Positions 42,208-51,364 of a DNA stretch of 64,000 bases are shown here, in pieces. Each line of letters opens with the position of its first letter. Within the stretch, counting starts at the first letter, position 1. The position numbers and the translations under genes are program-made. The stretch comes from Pseudoroseicyclus_A sp041714655. Its GTDB lineage: Bacteria; Pseudomonadota; Alphaproteobacteria; Rhodobacterales; Rhodobacteraceae. The DNA lies in assembly GCF_041714655.1 (NCBI RefSeq), contig NZ_CP168219.1, positions 2,108,001 through 2,172,000 of the forward strand, in the 5' to 3' direction. Under the pieces are notes generated by a model that saw nothing but the letters and a program-made list of their open reading frames with translations, did no database searches and had not been told where the DNA came from.

Positions 42208-44363
42208 CGGCGCACCGCATTGAGAGAGACCGTCAGCGACGACGACGACATGGCGAGCGCCGCGAGGAGCGGCGTCGCCTGGCCCGCGAGCGCCAGCGGG
42301 ATGGCGACCATGTTGTAGGCGAGAGCGAGGCCGATGTTCTGGCGCATCCGCGCCACCGCCCCCCGCGCCGCGCTCAGCATCGGCGCGATGGCGTCGAGCC
42401 GGCCGGAGAGGAGCACGACATCCGCCGCGCTCCGCGCCGCATCGAGCGCCGAGGCGGGCGCCAGCGAGGCATGGGCGACCGCGAGGGCGCCGGTGTCGTT
42501 GAGCCCGTCGCCGACCATCAGCGTGCGCAGCCCCTCGGCGGCGCGCGCCTCGAGCCAGGCGGCCTTGTCCTCCGGCGAGAGCGCCGCCTCGGCGGTCTCG
42601 ATGCCGAGCGCCCCGGCGATGCGGGCGACGGAGGCCGGCGCGTCGCCGGAGAGGAGCGCGATGTCATGCCCGGCGGCGCGGAGCGCGGCGACGGCCTCCA
42701 CCGCTTCGGGGCGAAGCGTCTCCTCGAAGGCGAAGAGGACGGGCGCGCCCTCCGCGCCCTCCCCCGCGAGCGCCACGCCGTCCCCCTCGAGCCCGAGCCA
42801 GGCGGGCCGGCCGAGGCGGAGGCGCTGTCCGCCCAGCCGTCCTTCAACGCCGGAGCCGGGGATCTCGGTGATCTCTTCCACCGGGGCGGGGGCGATGCCC
42901 CGCGCTTCGGCGGCGGCCACGATGGCGCGCGAATAGGGATGGGCGGAGCCCCGGGCGAGGCCGGCGGCCCTCGCCAGCGCCTCGGGCGCGGGCTCGCCCG
43001 TCAGCCGGGCGGCGCCGGTGGTGAGCGTGCCGGTCTTGTCGAAGACGACGAGGTCCACCTCCGCCAGGCGCTCCAGCGCCGTGCGCGACTTGACGAGCAG
43101 CCCCCGGCGGAAGAGCCGCGCCGTGGTGACGGTCGAGACGGCCGGCACGGCGAGCCCGAGCGCGCAGGGGCAGGTGATGACGAGAACGGAGATGGCGACG
43201 TCGAGCGCGCGCATCCCGTCGGCCGTCGCCCAGAACCAGGCGACGAAGGCCGCGGCCCCGAGGATATGGACGAGCGGCGCATAGATCGCCGCCGCCCGGT
43301 CGGCGAGGCCGGAATAGCGCGAGCGCTGCGTCTCGGCCGTGGCCACCAGCTCCGCCAGGCGGGCGAGAGCCGTGTCGCGCCCAGCGCGGGCGACGCGGAC
43401 GAGGAGCTGGCCGGTCAGCGTCACCTCCCCCGCCGCGACGGCGCCGCCGGGGGCGACGGGCTCGGGCCGTGTCTCGCCGGTGAGCGCGGAGCGGTCGAGC
43501 TCGCTCACCCCCTCCTCCACCACGCCGTCGGCCGGCAGCCGGTCGCCGGGCCGGAGCCGGATGAGATCGCCCGCCGAGAGGGCGCGGGCCGCGACGATCT
43601 CTTCCCGGCCGTCGGCGCCGACCCGCAGCGCCTGCGGCGCCTCGAGCGCCGCGAGGTCGGCGGCGGCGGAGCGGGCGGCGCGGCGCCCGGCATGGTCGAG
43701 ATAGCGGCCGATGAGCAGGAAGAAGGTCAGCGCCAGGGCGGCGTCGAACCACCCTGCCCGCTCTGCGCCGACGAGCGCGCCGAAGAACGAGGCGCCGGCG
43801 GCGAGGAGGATCGCCAGCGAGATCGGCACATCCATGTTGAGCCGGCGGGCCCTCAGCGCCCCGAGCGCCGAGCTGAAGAAGGGCCGCCCGGAGAAGGCCA
43901 CGGCCGGTAGGGCGATGGCCGCCGAGATGAGGTGGAAGAGCCGCGCCGTCGTCGCCTCGGCGCCCGACCAGACGGCGACGGAGAGGAGCATGACGTTCAT
44001 CATCGCGAACCCGGCCACGCCGATGCGCATCAGAAGGTCCCGCCCGGGCGCATCGCGCTCCGCCGCGCCATCGAGCCGCTGGGCGCGGTGGCCCGCGGCG
44101 GCTAGGGCCGCGATCAGCGTAGTCGTCAGCGCCTCGGGCTCCGGCCCGGCGGCGGTGACGAAGACCCGGCGGAGCGACAGGTTCACCCTTGCTGCACTGA
44201 CCCCCGGCTCGGCGGCGAGCGTGCGCTCGACCGAGGCGATGCAGGCCGCGCAATGGATGTCGGGCAGGTGCAGCACCAGATCCGCCCGCGCCGGCGTCGG
44301 CGCCGCGGCGGCGCGCGCGGCGCTCTCCGGCAGCGGCGCGCAGGCCGGGCAGGCGGCGGTCAC
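42204..44363 (-). CDS. ccoI: Copper-exporting P1B-type ATPase for cbb3 oxidase
   Basis: 719 residues. An N-terminal heavy-metal domain with CAAC (in DIHCAACIASVE, near 37-41) and an extra leading CPAC are followed by eight membrane helices. Metal-transport motif TCPCALGLA, phosphorylation motif DKTGTLT and hinge GDGLNDTGAL are present. CcoI/FixI exports copper to the periplasm for cbb3 assembly rather than detoxification. It overlaps ccoH by 4 bp. Confidence 0.96.
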   Translation of the reverse strand: MTAACPACAPLPESAARAAAAPTPARADLVLHLPDIHCAACIASVERTLAAEPGVSAARVNLSLRRVFVTAAGPEPEALTTTLIAALAAAGHRAQRLDGAAERDAPGRDLLMRIGVAGFAMMNVMLLSVAVWSGAEATTARLFHLISAAIALPAVAFSGRPFFSSALGALRARRLNMDVPISLAILLAAGASFFGALVGAERAGWFDAALALTFFLLIGRYLDHAGRRAARSAAADLAALEAPQALRVGADGREEIVAARALSAGDLIRLRPGDRLPADGVVEEGVSELDRSALTGETRPEPVAPGGAVAAGEVTLTGQLLVRVARAGRDTALARLAELVATAETQRSRYSGLADRAAAIYAPLVHILGAAAFVAWFWATADGMRALDVAISVLVITCPCALGLAVPAVSTVTTARLFRRGLLVKSRTALERLAEVDLVVFDKTGTLTTGAARLTGEPAPEALARAAGLARGSAHPYSRAIVAAAEARGIAPAPVEEITEIPGSGVEGRLGGQRLRLGRPAWLGLEGDGVALAGEGAEGAPVLFAFEETLRPEAVEAVAALRAAGHDIALLSGDAPASVARIAGALGIETAEAALSPEDKAAWLEARAAEGLRTLMVGDGLNDTGALAVAHASLAPASALDAARSAADVVLLSGRLDAIAPMLSAARGAVARMRQNIGLALAYNMVAIPLALAGQATPLLAALAMSSSSLTVSLNAVRR

Positions 44364-44824
44364 TCGGCCACCCGGATGACGAGATACCGCTCGAAGGGCG
44401 TGCCGTCCGGCGCCTCGGCGGTGATGTCGAGCCGCCAGCGACCGGGCGCGAGATCGAGCGCCAGGGGCTCGCCGGGGGTCACGTCATAGGCGTTATCGTC
44501 CTGCTGCTCCGTCGGGCGGCCGACGACCAGCGCCAGCGGCGTCGTCACGGGCTGGCCCTCGGCATCGGCGAGGTCGAGCCGGAGGCTGCCCGGCTCGTAT
44601 GCGGCCGTCAGCTCCCAGCCGAGCGCCTCCTGTGCGGCGCGGCGGGCGTCGAAGCTCTGGCTCGCGACATAGCTGTTCGGCACCTCGAGCCCCGGGAAGG
44701 TGCGCACCGCATTGGTGGCGAGCGCGACATTCACGGCGATGATGATCGAGAAGCCGCCGGCGAAGATGGCGAAGACCTTGGGGCCGGTCAGCGGCCGGCC
44801 GGCGGCGGGGACGTCCTCAGTCAT
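44360..44824 (-). CDS. ccoH: FixH/CcoH assembly protein
   Basis: 154 residues with one membrane helix near the N-terminus (FAIFAGGFSIIIAVNVALA) and a periplasmic FixH domain (NSYVASQSFDARRAAQEALGW is typical). CcoH interacts with CcoP during cbb3 oxidase assembly. It overlaps its neighbours by 4 bp on both sides. Confidence 0.95.
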   Translation of the reverse strand: MTEDVPAAGRPLTGPKVFAIFAGGFSIIIAVNVALATNAVRTFPGLEVPNSYVASQSFDARRAAQEALGWELTAAYEPGSLRLDLADAEGQPVTTPLALVVGRPTEQQDDNAYDVTPGEPLALDLAPGRWRLDITAEAPDGTPFERYLVIRVAE

Positions 44825-46371
44825 TGCAGGTCCTTCCCGTTGAAGGTGGTCTGGGTTTCGGCGCTGTCCCCGGTTGCGGGATCGCGCGCGATGATGGTGA
44901 TGTCGGTGGCCCCGGCGTCGGCCGCGGCACTGCCCTGCGGCGCCGTGACATAGACGCGGTGGAGGCCCTGGGCATCCGTCGGCACGGTGACGAGGCGGCC
45001 CTCGGCCCCCTCGATGGTCAGCACGAGCCCGGGCGCATCCAGCGCCAGCTCGATCTCGCGCGGCGCCGAGGTCATGTTGCGCAGACGCACGTCATAGGTG
45101 TTGCGGACAGCGCCGTCGGAGAGCACGACATGCGTCGGGTTGCGGATCGGCGCCACGGTCATGTCCAGATCGTCGCGCATCAGAAGCGCCACGAGCATGG
45201 CCACGCCGAAGGCGACCCAGAGGCCCGTGTAGATGATGTTCCGCAGCCTCAGCGCATGGCGCCAGGGCGCCTTCGGCTCGGCGCCGGCGCGCTCGGCCGG
45301 GGCATCCGACAGCGCCACGTAATCGATCAGCCCGCGCGGCTGGCCGATCTTGCCCATCACCTCGTCGCAGGCGTCGATGCACAGCGCGCAGGTGATGCAG
45401 GCGAGCTGCTGGCCGTCGCGGATGTCGATGCCCATCGGGCAGACGTTCACGCAGGCATTGCAGTCGATGCAATCGCCGGCGACGCCGGGCAGCGGCGGCT
45501 CGGCCGTGCGCTCGGCGGGCTGCAGACGGGCGGTGACGCCGCGCAGCTGCATGGGGATCACCGGCGAGCGGCCGCCGATCTGCGGCCCGGCGGCGCGGAC
45601 GGAGGCGACGGCCGCCTCGGCGCGGGCGCGGCGGCGCAGGCCCTTGCCGCGCGGCTCGCCCCGCCAGTCGCGATAGGCGACGGTCAGCGTCTCCTCGTCC
45701 ATCATGGCGCCCTGGATGCGCGGCCAGGGGCAGGCATAGATGCAGATCTGCTCGCGCATGAAGCCGCCGAAGATGAAGGTCGTGGCGGTGAGGATGCCGA
45801 TGGTCGTCCAGGCCACGGCCGGGGCGGAGAAGGTCACAAGATCGCGCAGCAGCGTCGGCGCATCGGTGAAGTAGAAGACCCAGGCGCCGCCGGTGCCGAG
45901 CGCGATGAGCAGCCACAGCGCCCATTTGGTGAAGCGCAGCCGCGCCTTGCGGGCGCCCCAGGGCGCCTCGTGCAGGCGCAGGCGCGCATTGCGGTCGCCC
46001 TCGACCCAGCGCTCGACGAGCAGGAAGAGATCGGTCCAGACCGTCTGCGGGCAGGCATAGCCGCACCAGACCCGCCCGAGCGCCGCCGTGAAGAGGAAGA
46101 GCCCGAGCCCCGCCATGACGAGCAGGCCGGCGACGAAGTAGAATTCATGCGGCCAGATCTCGATCCAGAAGAAGTAGAACCGCCGGTGCGCCAGATCGAC
46201 GAGCACCGCCTGGTTCGGCATCTCGGGGCCCCTGTCCCAGCGGATCCAGGGGGTGAGGTAGTAGATGCCGAGGGTCAGCGCCATCAGCTGCCATTTCAGG
46301 CGCCGGTAGAAGCCGGAGACCCGGCGGGGAAAGATCGGCACGCGCGCGGCGTAGAGGGAGGAGGAGCTCAT
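44821..46371 (-). CDS. ccoG: Ferredoxin-type assembly protein CcoG (FixG)
   Basis: 516 residues. Several membrane helices, two ferredoxin-like Cys clusters (CIDCNACVNVCPMG and CITCALCIDACDEV, about 300-345), further CGYACPQ and CIYACPWPR motifs, and a C-terminal Ig-like FixG domain. CcoG is a copper-chelate reductase that supports cbb3 assembly. First gene of ccoGHIS, 54 bp downstream of an FNR box. Confidence 0.96.
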   Translation of the reverse strand: MSSSSLYAARVPIFPRRVSGFYRRLKWQLMALTLGIYYLTPWIRWDRGPEMPNQAVLVDLAHRRFYFFWIEIWPHEFYFVAGLLVMAGLGLFLFTAALGRVWCGYACPQTVWTDLFLLVERWVEGDRNARLRLHEAPWGARKARLRFTKWALWLLIALGTGGAWVFYFTDAPTLLRDLVTFSAPAVAWTTIGILTATTFIFGGFMREQICIYACPWPRIQGAMMDEETLTVAYRDWRGEPRGKGLRRRARAEAAVASVRAAGPQIGGRSPVIPMQLRGVTARLQPAERTAEPPLPGVAGDCIDCNACVNVCPMGIDIRDGQQLACITCALCIDACDEVMGKIGQPRGLIDYVALSDAPAERAGAEPKAPWRHALRLRNIIYTGLWVAFGVAMLVALLMRDDLDMTVAPIRNPTHVVLSDGAVRNTYDVRLRNMTSAPREIELALDAPGLVLTIEGAEGRLVTVPTDAQGLHRVYVTAPQGSAAADAGATDITIIARDPATGDSAETQTTFNGKDLQ

Positions 46372-46424
46372 GGGTCATTGTCCTGTTCGCGGGGCCGTTC
46401 TGGCAGGCCGGCGCCCGCGCCGCC

Positions 46425-46438
46425 TTGAGATGGATCAA
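46425..46438 (-). promoter_or_regulatory. FNR box upstream of ccoG
   Basis: TTGAG-ATGG-ATCAA, one mismatch from TTGAT-N4-ATCAA, centred about 60 bp before the ccoG start. It suggests separate FnrL control of ccoGHIS in addition to read-through from ccoNOQP. Confidence 0.85.
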
Positions 46439-46561
46439 GACCGGCCCGAGGGCCGGCCCGAATGACGGTCGCGGGCGGCAGGAGGGAGGCCCCCGCCGCC
46501 CGCGCCTGGAGCGCGCCGCCCCGCCGGCCGGGAGTGGCCGACGGAGCGCCGGAGCGCGCGC

Positions 46562-47737
46562 TCAGTCCGCGGCCTCCTCCGCCGCGGGCTCTTCGGCCGG
46601 GGCGTCCTCGGCGGGGATTTCCTCCGCCGGAACGGCATCCTCGTCCGGAAGCTCCTCTGCCGCAGGGTCTTCTGCCGCCGGATCCTCTGCCGCCGGCTCT
46701 TCCGCGGCAGGCTCTTCGGCTGCGGGCTCCGCCGCCGGGGCGTCTTCGGCCACCGGCTCTTCAGCCATCGGCTCTTCAGCCACCTGCTCTTCCGCCGCGG
46801 TCTCGTCGGCCTCTGCGGCCGCCGTCACCGGGCCGATCTCCTCGATGGCGAAGTCGTAGGGGTCGCGGTCCGGGTCTTCCGGCTCGCCGCCGCCGAGCGC
46901 GTGGACATAGAGCGCCAGCGCCCGCACCTCCGGCTCGCCGAGCCGCTCGCCCCAGGCCGGCATGACGCCATAGGGCCCTTCGGAGATCGTCTTGGTCAGC
47001 CGCTCGGTGCTGCCCCCGTAGAGCCAGATGGCATCCGTGAGGTCCGGGGCCCCGAAGCTGCGGTCGCCCTTCGCGTCATCGCCGTGGCACGAGGCGCAAT
47101 TGTCGGCGAAGAGCTGGCCGCCGTCCCCGCCGAGCGGGTCGGCCCCCTCCGGCAGCGATTGCACATGCGCGACCAGCGTCGCCACCTCGCCGCGGCTGAG
47201 GAAGTCGCCGAAGGCCGGCATCTGCGAGAAGCGGGCGTCGGGATCCTCTTCGTTGCGCACGCCGTGCCGGATCGAGAAGGCGATATCGGCAATCGAGCCG
47301 CCCCAGAGCCAGTCGTCGTCGAGGAGGTTGGGATAGCCCACCGCCCCCGCCGCGCCCGAGCCGTGGCAGGTCGAGCAATTGTTGCGGAAGAGCGCGCCGC
47401 CGGCATGGAGCGCGAAGGAGTTGAGCTCCTCGTTCTGCGGCACCTCACGGAGATCCGCCGCCAGAAGCTGCTCGTAGAAGGTCGCCTGGGCGGCATCCAC
47501 CGCCGCGACCTCCTCGGCCACCTGGGCGCGGGTCGACCAGCCGAAGACCCCGGCCGTGGCGCCGGACACGAGCGGCCAGGCGGGGAAGAGGATCGTGTAG
47601 ATCAGCCCCCAGACCACGGTCGCGTAGAAGGTCCAGAGCCACCAGCGCGGCAGGGGATTGTTCAGCTCCTCGATCCCGTCCCATTCATGGCCGGTCGTCT
47701 CGACGCCCGTGGCGTCGTCGATGCGTCGGTTGCTCAT
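46562..47737 (-). CDS. ccoP: cbb3 oxidase di-haem subunit CcoP with acidic repeat tail
   Basis: 391 residues. One membrane helix (about 33-55), then two cytochrome c domains with CSTCH at 121-125 and CASCH at 214-218. The normal protein ends near residue 285; here about 105 further residues are almost only Ala, Glu, Pro and Asp in EEPAAEEP-type repeats. The tail lies on the periplasmic side. CcoP passes electrons from cytochrome c to CcoO/CcoN. It overlaps ccoQ by 4 bp. Confidence 0.95.
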   Translation of the reverse strand: MSNRRIDDATGVETTGHEWDGIEELNNPLPRWWLWTFYATVVWGLIYTILFPAWPLVSGATAGVFGWSTRAQVAEEVAAVDAAQATFYEQLLAADLREVPQNEELNSFALHAGGALFRNNCSTCHGSGAAGAVGYPNLLDDDWLWGGSIADIAFSIRHGVRNEEDPDARFSQMPAFGDFLSRGEVATLVAHVQSLPEGADPLGGDGGQLFADNCASCHGDDAKGDRSFGAPDLTDAIWLYGGSTERLTKTISEGPYGVMPAWGERLGEPEVRALALYVHALGGGEPEDPDRDPYDFAIEEIGPVTAAAEADETAAEEQVAEEPMAEEPVAEDAPAAEPAAEEPAAEEPAAEDPAAEDPAAEELPDEDAVPAEEIPAEDAPAEEPAAEEAAD

Positions 47738-47901
47738 TCCTCGTCCTCCCGCTCGCGGAAGATCGAGGCGGCGGCGTCGGCGTGAAGCGTCCGCGCGCCG
47801 GGGCGCAGCGCCCAGAGGATGCAGCCGGCGAAGAAGCCGAACATGGCGATGAGGAACCAGCTGTCGGCGAAGTGCCTCAGGAAGGAATAGGTGTCGTGCA
47901 T
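47734..47901 (-). CDS. ccoQ: cbb3 oxidase subunit CcoQ
   Basis: 55 residues: HDTYSFLRHFADSW, one membrane helix (FLIAMFGFFAGCILWAL), then the conserved RPG and a charged end. CcoQ stabilises the cbb3 complex. The start ATG at 47901 is 10 bp after ccoO; the stop overlaps the ccoP start as ATGA. Confidence 0.95.
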   Translation of the reverse strand: MHDTYSFLRHFADSWFLIAMFGFFAGCILWALRPGARTLHADAAASIFREREDEE

Positions 47902-47911
47902 CTTGAGAACC

Positions 47912-48742
47912 TCAGCGGCTGGCATCGGCAGAGAAGGTCGAGAAATCGACCAGCGTGCCGAGCATCTGCAGATAGGCGATCAGCGCATCCATCTCGGTCA
48001 GCTCGGGCTGGCCGTCGAAATTGCGGACCTGGGCGCCCGGATAGCGCGCGAGCAACCCCTCCGTATCGCCGAAGGGATCGGTCTGGACCGTGAAGTCCGC
48101 CGCCGCCTCGGCGATCATCTCGTCGGTATAGGGCACGCCCACCAGCCGGTGGGTGGCCATCAGATCGGCGATGTGATCGGGCTGGATCTCGGCGCGCAGG
48201 AGCTGGTCGTAGCGCGGCATGATGCTTTCGGGCACGACGGCCTGCGGGTTGACCAGGTGGTCGACATGCCATTCGTCCGAATAGCGGCCGCCGACGCGGG
48301 CGAGGTCTGGCCCCGTCCGCTTCGAGCCCCATTGGAACGGATGGTCATACATCGATTCCGCCGCGAGGCTGTAATGGCCGTAGCGCTCCACCTCGTCGCG
48401 CATCGGGCGGATCATCTGGCTGTGGCAGACGTAGCAGCCCTCGCGCAGATAGATGTCGCGCCCCGCCAGTTCGAGCGGCGAATAGGGGCGGACGCCCTCC
48501 ACCTCCTCGATCGTGTTCTCGAGCCAGAAGAGCGGCGCGATCTCGACGATGCCGCCGATGGTGACGACGAGGAACGAGGCGACGAGCAGCAGCGTGGCAT
48601 TGCGTTCCAGCACGCCGTGCTTGTCGATCAGCGAGGTCTCGGGCGGCAGCTCGTTGGGGATCTCGCCGTCCTTGAGGTCGGCGAGGGTCTTCGTCTTGGG
48701 GTCGTCCTTCGGATCGGGGACGCTGTCATTGTGCTCGGTCAT
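47912..48742 (-). CDS. ccoO: cbb3 oxidase mono-haem subunit CcoO
   Basis: 276 residues. One membrane helix (about 50-72) and a c-type haem motif CYVCH at 103-107 with the typical SQMIRPMRDEVERYG after it. The usual protein begins close to HGVLERN (42-48 here); the preceding 40 hydrophilic, acidic residues are an N-terminal extension on the cytoplasmic side. It lies 4 bp after ccoN. Confidence 0.96.
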   Translation of the reverse strand: MTEHNDSVPDPKDDPKTKTLADLKDGEIPNELPPETSLIDKHGVLERNATLLLVASFLVVTIGGIVEIAPLFWLENTIEEVEGVRPYSPLELAGRDIYLREGCYVCHSQMIRPMRDEVERYGHYSLAAESMYDHPFQWGSKRTGPDLARVGGRYSDEWHVDHLVNPQAVVPESIMPRYDQLLRAEIQPDHIADLMATHRLVGVPYTDEMIAEAAADFTVQTDPFGDTEGLLARYPGAQVRNFDGQPELTEMDALIAYLQMLGTLVDFSTFSADASR

Positions 48743-48746
48743 CGGA

Positions 48747-50345
48747 TCACTCTGCGGGAATGGGGGCGCGCTGCCCGTTGCGGGCCGGGGCATGGCGGAT
48801 GGTCATCCACATGTTCCAGACCATCAGCAGCGCACCGCCGAGGTAGAGCCCACCGCCCGCGGCGCGGACGACATACATCGGGAACTTGGCGGCAACGGTG
48901 TCGGCGAAGGAGTTCACGAGGAAGCCCTGCGCATCGACTTCGCGCCACATCAGGCCTTCCATGATCCCCGAGACCCACATCGAGGCCGCGTAGAGAACGA
49001 TCCCGAGCGTGGCGAGCCAGAAGTGCCAGTTGATGGCGGCGACGGAATACATCCGCTCGCGGCCCCAGAGCTTCGGCGTCAGGAAGTAGAGGCAGCCGAA
49101 GGTGATCAGCCCGTTCCAGCCGAGCGCGCCCGAATGCACGTGGCCGATCGTCCAGTCCGTATAGTGGCTGAGCGAGTTGACGGCCCGGACCGACATCATC
49201 GGCCCCTCGAAGGTGGACATGCCGTAGAAGGCCAGCGAGGCCACGAACATGCGGATGATCGGGTCGGTGCGGATCTTGTCCCAGGCGCCCTCGAGCGTCA
49301 TCAGGCCGTTGATCATTCCGCCCCAGCTCGGCATCCACAGGATGACCGAGAACACCATGCCGAGCGTCGAGGCCCAGTCGGGCAGCGCGGTATAGTGCAG
49401 GTGGTGCGGACCCGCCCAGATATAGAGGAAGATCAGCGCCCAGAAGTGGATGATCGAGAGCTTGTAGGAATAGATCGGCCGGCCGGCCTGCTTGGGCACG
49501 AAGTAGTACATCATGCCGAGGAAGCCCGCGGTCAGGAAGAAGCCCACGGCGTTGTGGCCGTACCACCATTGCGTCATCGCATCCTGGACGCCGGCGAAGA
49601 CAATCACCGACTTAGAGCCGAAGAGCGACACCGGGATCGAGATGTTGTTGACGACGTGCAGGAGCGCGACGGTCACGATGAAGGCGAGGTAGAACCAGTT
49701 CGCCACATAGATGTGGGGTTCCTTCCGCTTCACGATCGTGCCGAGATAGACGGCCAGATAGGCGACCCAGACGATGGTCAGCCACCAGTCGACGTACCAT
49801 TCCGGCTCGGCATATTCCTTCGACTGCGTGGCGCCGAGGAGGTAGCCGGTCGCCGCCAGCACGATGAAGAGCTGGTAGCCCCAGAAGACGAACCACACGA
49901 GGTTGCCGCCCCAGAGCCGCGTCGCGCCCGTGCGCTGCACGACGTAGAACGATGTGGCCAGAAGCGCGTTGCCCCCGAAGGCGAAGATGACCGCCGACGT
50001 GTGGAGCGGCCGCAGCCGGCCGAAGTTGGCATAGCCCTCCGCCCAGTCGAAGTTCAGCACCGGGAAGGCGAGCTGCAGGGCGATGAGCACGCCCACGAAA
50101 AAGCCGGCGATGCCCCAGAAGGCCGTGGCGATGACCCCGGCGCGGATCGGCCCGTCCATATAGACGGATGTGTCAATCGCCGGTCTGGGCTCGTCCGTGC
50201 GCCGCAGCGTCCACAGAAAGAGCCCGCCGGCGACCAGCATGATGATGATGGCGTGAACGGTGTAGGCGAGGTCTCGCCCGAAGTTCGCCGCCATCGCGGC
50301 CAGGAGCGTGATCGCCCCCAGAGCCGCCAGTTTGAGATAATCCAT
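48747..50345 (-). CDS. ccoN: cbb3 cytochrome c oxidase catalytic subunit CcoN
   Basis: 532 residues, a haem-copper oxidase subunit I of the C family with about 12-14 helices. Haem and Cu ligands are visible in LRPLHTSAVIFAFGGNA, WWYGHNAVGFFLT, GPHHLHYTALPDW and DWTIGHVHSGALGWNG. High-affinity oxygen reduction with proton pumping at low oxygen. First gene of ccoNOQP with an FNR box about 80-93 bp upstream. Confidence 0.98.
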   Translation of the reverse strand: MDYLKLAALGAITLLAAMAANFGRDLAYTVHAIIIMLVAGGLFLWTLRRTDEPRPAIDTSVYMDGPIRAGVIATAFWGIAGFFVGVLIALQLAFPVLNFDWAEGYANFGRLRPLHTSAVIFAFGGNALLATSFYVVQRTGATRLWGGNLVWFVFWGYQLFIVLAATGYLLGATQSKEYAEPEWYVDWWLTIVWVAYLAVYLGTIVKRKEPHIYVANWFYLAFIVTVALLHVVNNISIPVSLFGSKSVIVFAGVQDAMTQWWYGHNAVGFFLTAGFLGMMYYFVPKQAGRPIYSYKLSIIHFWALIFLYIWAGPHHLHYTALPDWASTLGMVFSVILWMPSWGGMINGLMTLEGAWDKIRTDPIIRMFVASLAFYGMSTFEGPMMSVRAVNSLSHYTDWTIGHVHSGALGWNGLITFGCLYFLTPKLWGRERMYSVAAINWHFWLATLGIVLYAASMWVSGIMEGLMWREVDAQGFLVNSFADTVAAKFPMYVVRAAGGGLYLGGALLMVWNMWMTIRHAPARNGQRAPIPAE

Positions 50346-50424
50346 GTCGCTCCGCTCCGAATGGCAAGCCGGCCGTCAGATGCGGCCTTGCGCGGAGCTC
50401 TCGCGCATGCCCGCGCCGGGTGCC

Positions 50425-50438
50425 TTGATTTGGATCAA
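50425..50438 (-). promoter_or_regulatory. FNR box upstream of ccoN
   Basis: TTGAT-TTGG-ATCAA, a perfect match to the FNR/FnrL consensus, in the 209-bp gap between ccoN and fnrL. Confidence 0.93.
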
Positions 50439-50554
50439 GACCCGGTGAACGGATGATTACCGCGACAGGAAATATCTGGAATTTCGGCGGGGGCGTTCCT
50501 AAGGGGCCGCCTGCCCCCTCAGATCGCGCCGTCAGATCGCCGTCAGATCGCGCC

Positions 50555-51295
50555 TCAGATGATGAGGCCGCCGTCGTCGTCCTCGCCCGCTTCGAGGGCG
50601 AGAAGCGCGAAATCGGGGATATGGACGGTGCGGGCCGAGGGCGTGTCGATCAGCCCGTCCTTCCGCAGCGCCGTGATCTGGCGGCTGGTCGTTTCGATCG
50701 TCAGGCCGAGGTGATCGGCGATGGCCTCGCGCGAGAGCGGCAGGTGCAGCGTCACCTCCCCCTCCTCTTGCGACCGCCCGCCGGTCACCGCGTCGCGCCG
50801 CGCCAGGCTGACGAGGAAGGTGGCGATCTTCTCGCGCGCCGTCATCCGGCCGAGCACCACGGCCCAGTCCCGCGCCGCGTCGAGCTCGTCGAGCGTCATC
50901 GTCAGAAGCCGCGTCGCCACATGCGGCGTGGTGCGCACCAGCTCCTCGAACTTCCGCCGGTCGAAACGGCAGAGCGTCACCTCGGCCACCGCCTCGATAT
51001 CGTAGCCCGAGGTCGCCCGCCCGGGCCGGCCGATATAGTCGGACGGCAGGAGCAGCCCGACCGTCTGGCGCCGCCCGTCCTCCAGCGTGCGCGACAGCGT
51101 CGCGCAGCCCGAGACGATGGTCGAGAAATACTCGAGCGGCTCCCCCGCCTCCGCCAGACGCGCCCCGACCGGGAAGGTCTTGTAGGACTTGGCAGATTCG
51201 AGAATCGCCAGTTCCTCGGCGTCGCAATCGGCGCAGACGGCGTTGTGGCGGATCGGGCAATTGCCGCAGGCGATGATGGGGGTGAGCTTTACCAT
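50555..51295 (-). CDS. fnrL: Oxygen-sensing regulator FnrL (Crp/Fnr family)
   Basis: 246 residues. The N-terminus has C10, C13, C21 and C24 (ACGNCPIRHNAVCADC), suited to bind a [4Fe-4S] cluster; a further possible ligand is the Cys in VSGCATLSR. A cyclic-nucleotide-type beta roll is followed by a helix-turn-helix with recognition segment ETTSRQITALRK, whose E..SR pattern reads TTGAT-N4-ATCAA sites. It is divergent from hemN with a shared FNR box, which implies autoregulation. Confidence 0.95.
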   Translation of the reverse strand: MVKLTPIIACGNCPIRHNAVCADCDAEELAILESAKSYKTFPVGARLAEAGEPLEYFSTIVSGCATLSRTLEDGRRQTVGLLLPSDYIGRPGRATSGYDIEAVAEVTLCRFDRRKFEELVRTTPHVATRLLTMTLDELDAARDWAVVLGRMTAREKIATFLVSLARRDAVTGGRSQEEGEVTLHLPLSREAIADHLGLTIETTSRQITALRKDGLIDTPSARTVHIPDFALLALEAGEDDDGGLII

Positions 51296-51316
51296 GCTCC
51301 CTCTCTAGACGGCGCC

Positions 51317-51330
51317 TTGATTTGCATCAA
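51317..51330. promoter_or_regulatory. FNR box between fnrL and hemN
   Basis: TTGAT-TTGC-ATCAA, a perfect palindromic site in the 69-bp gap between the divergent starts (51295 and 51365). It can serve both genes. Confidence 0.93.
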
Positions 51331-51364
51331 TGCCGCCTGCCCGATTCCGCGGCAATGAGCGGAC

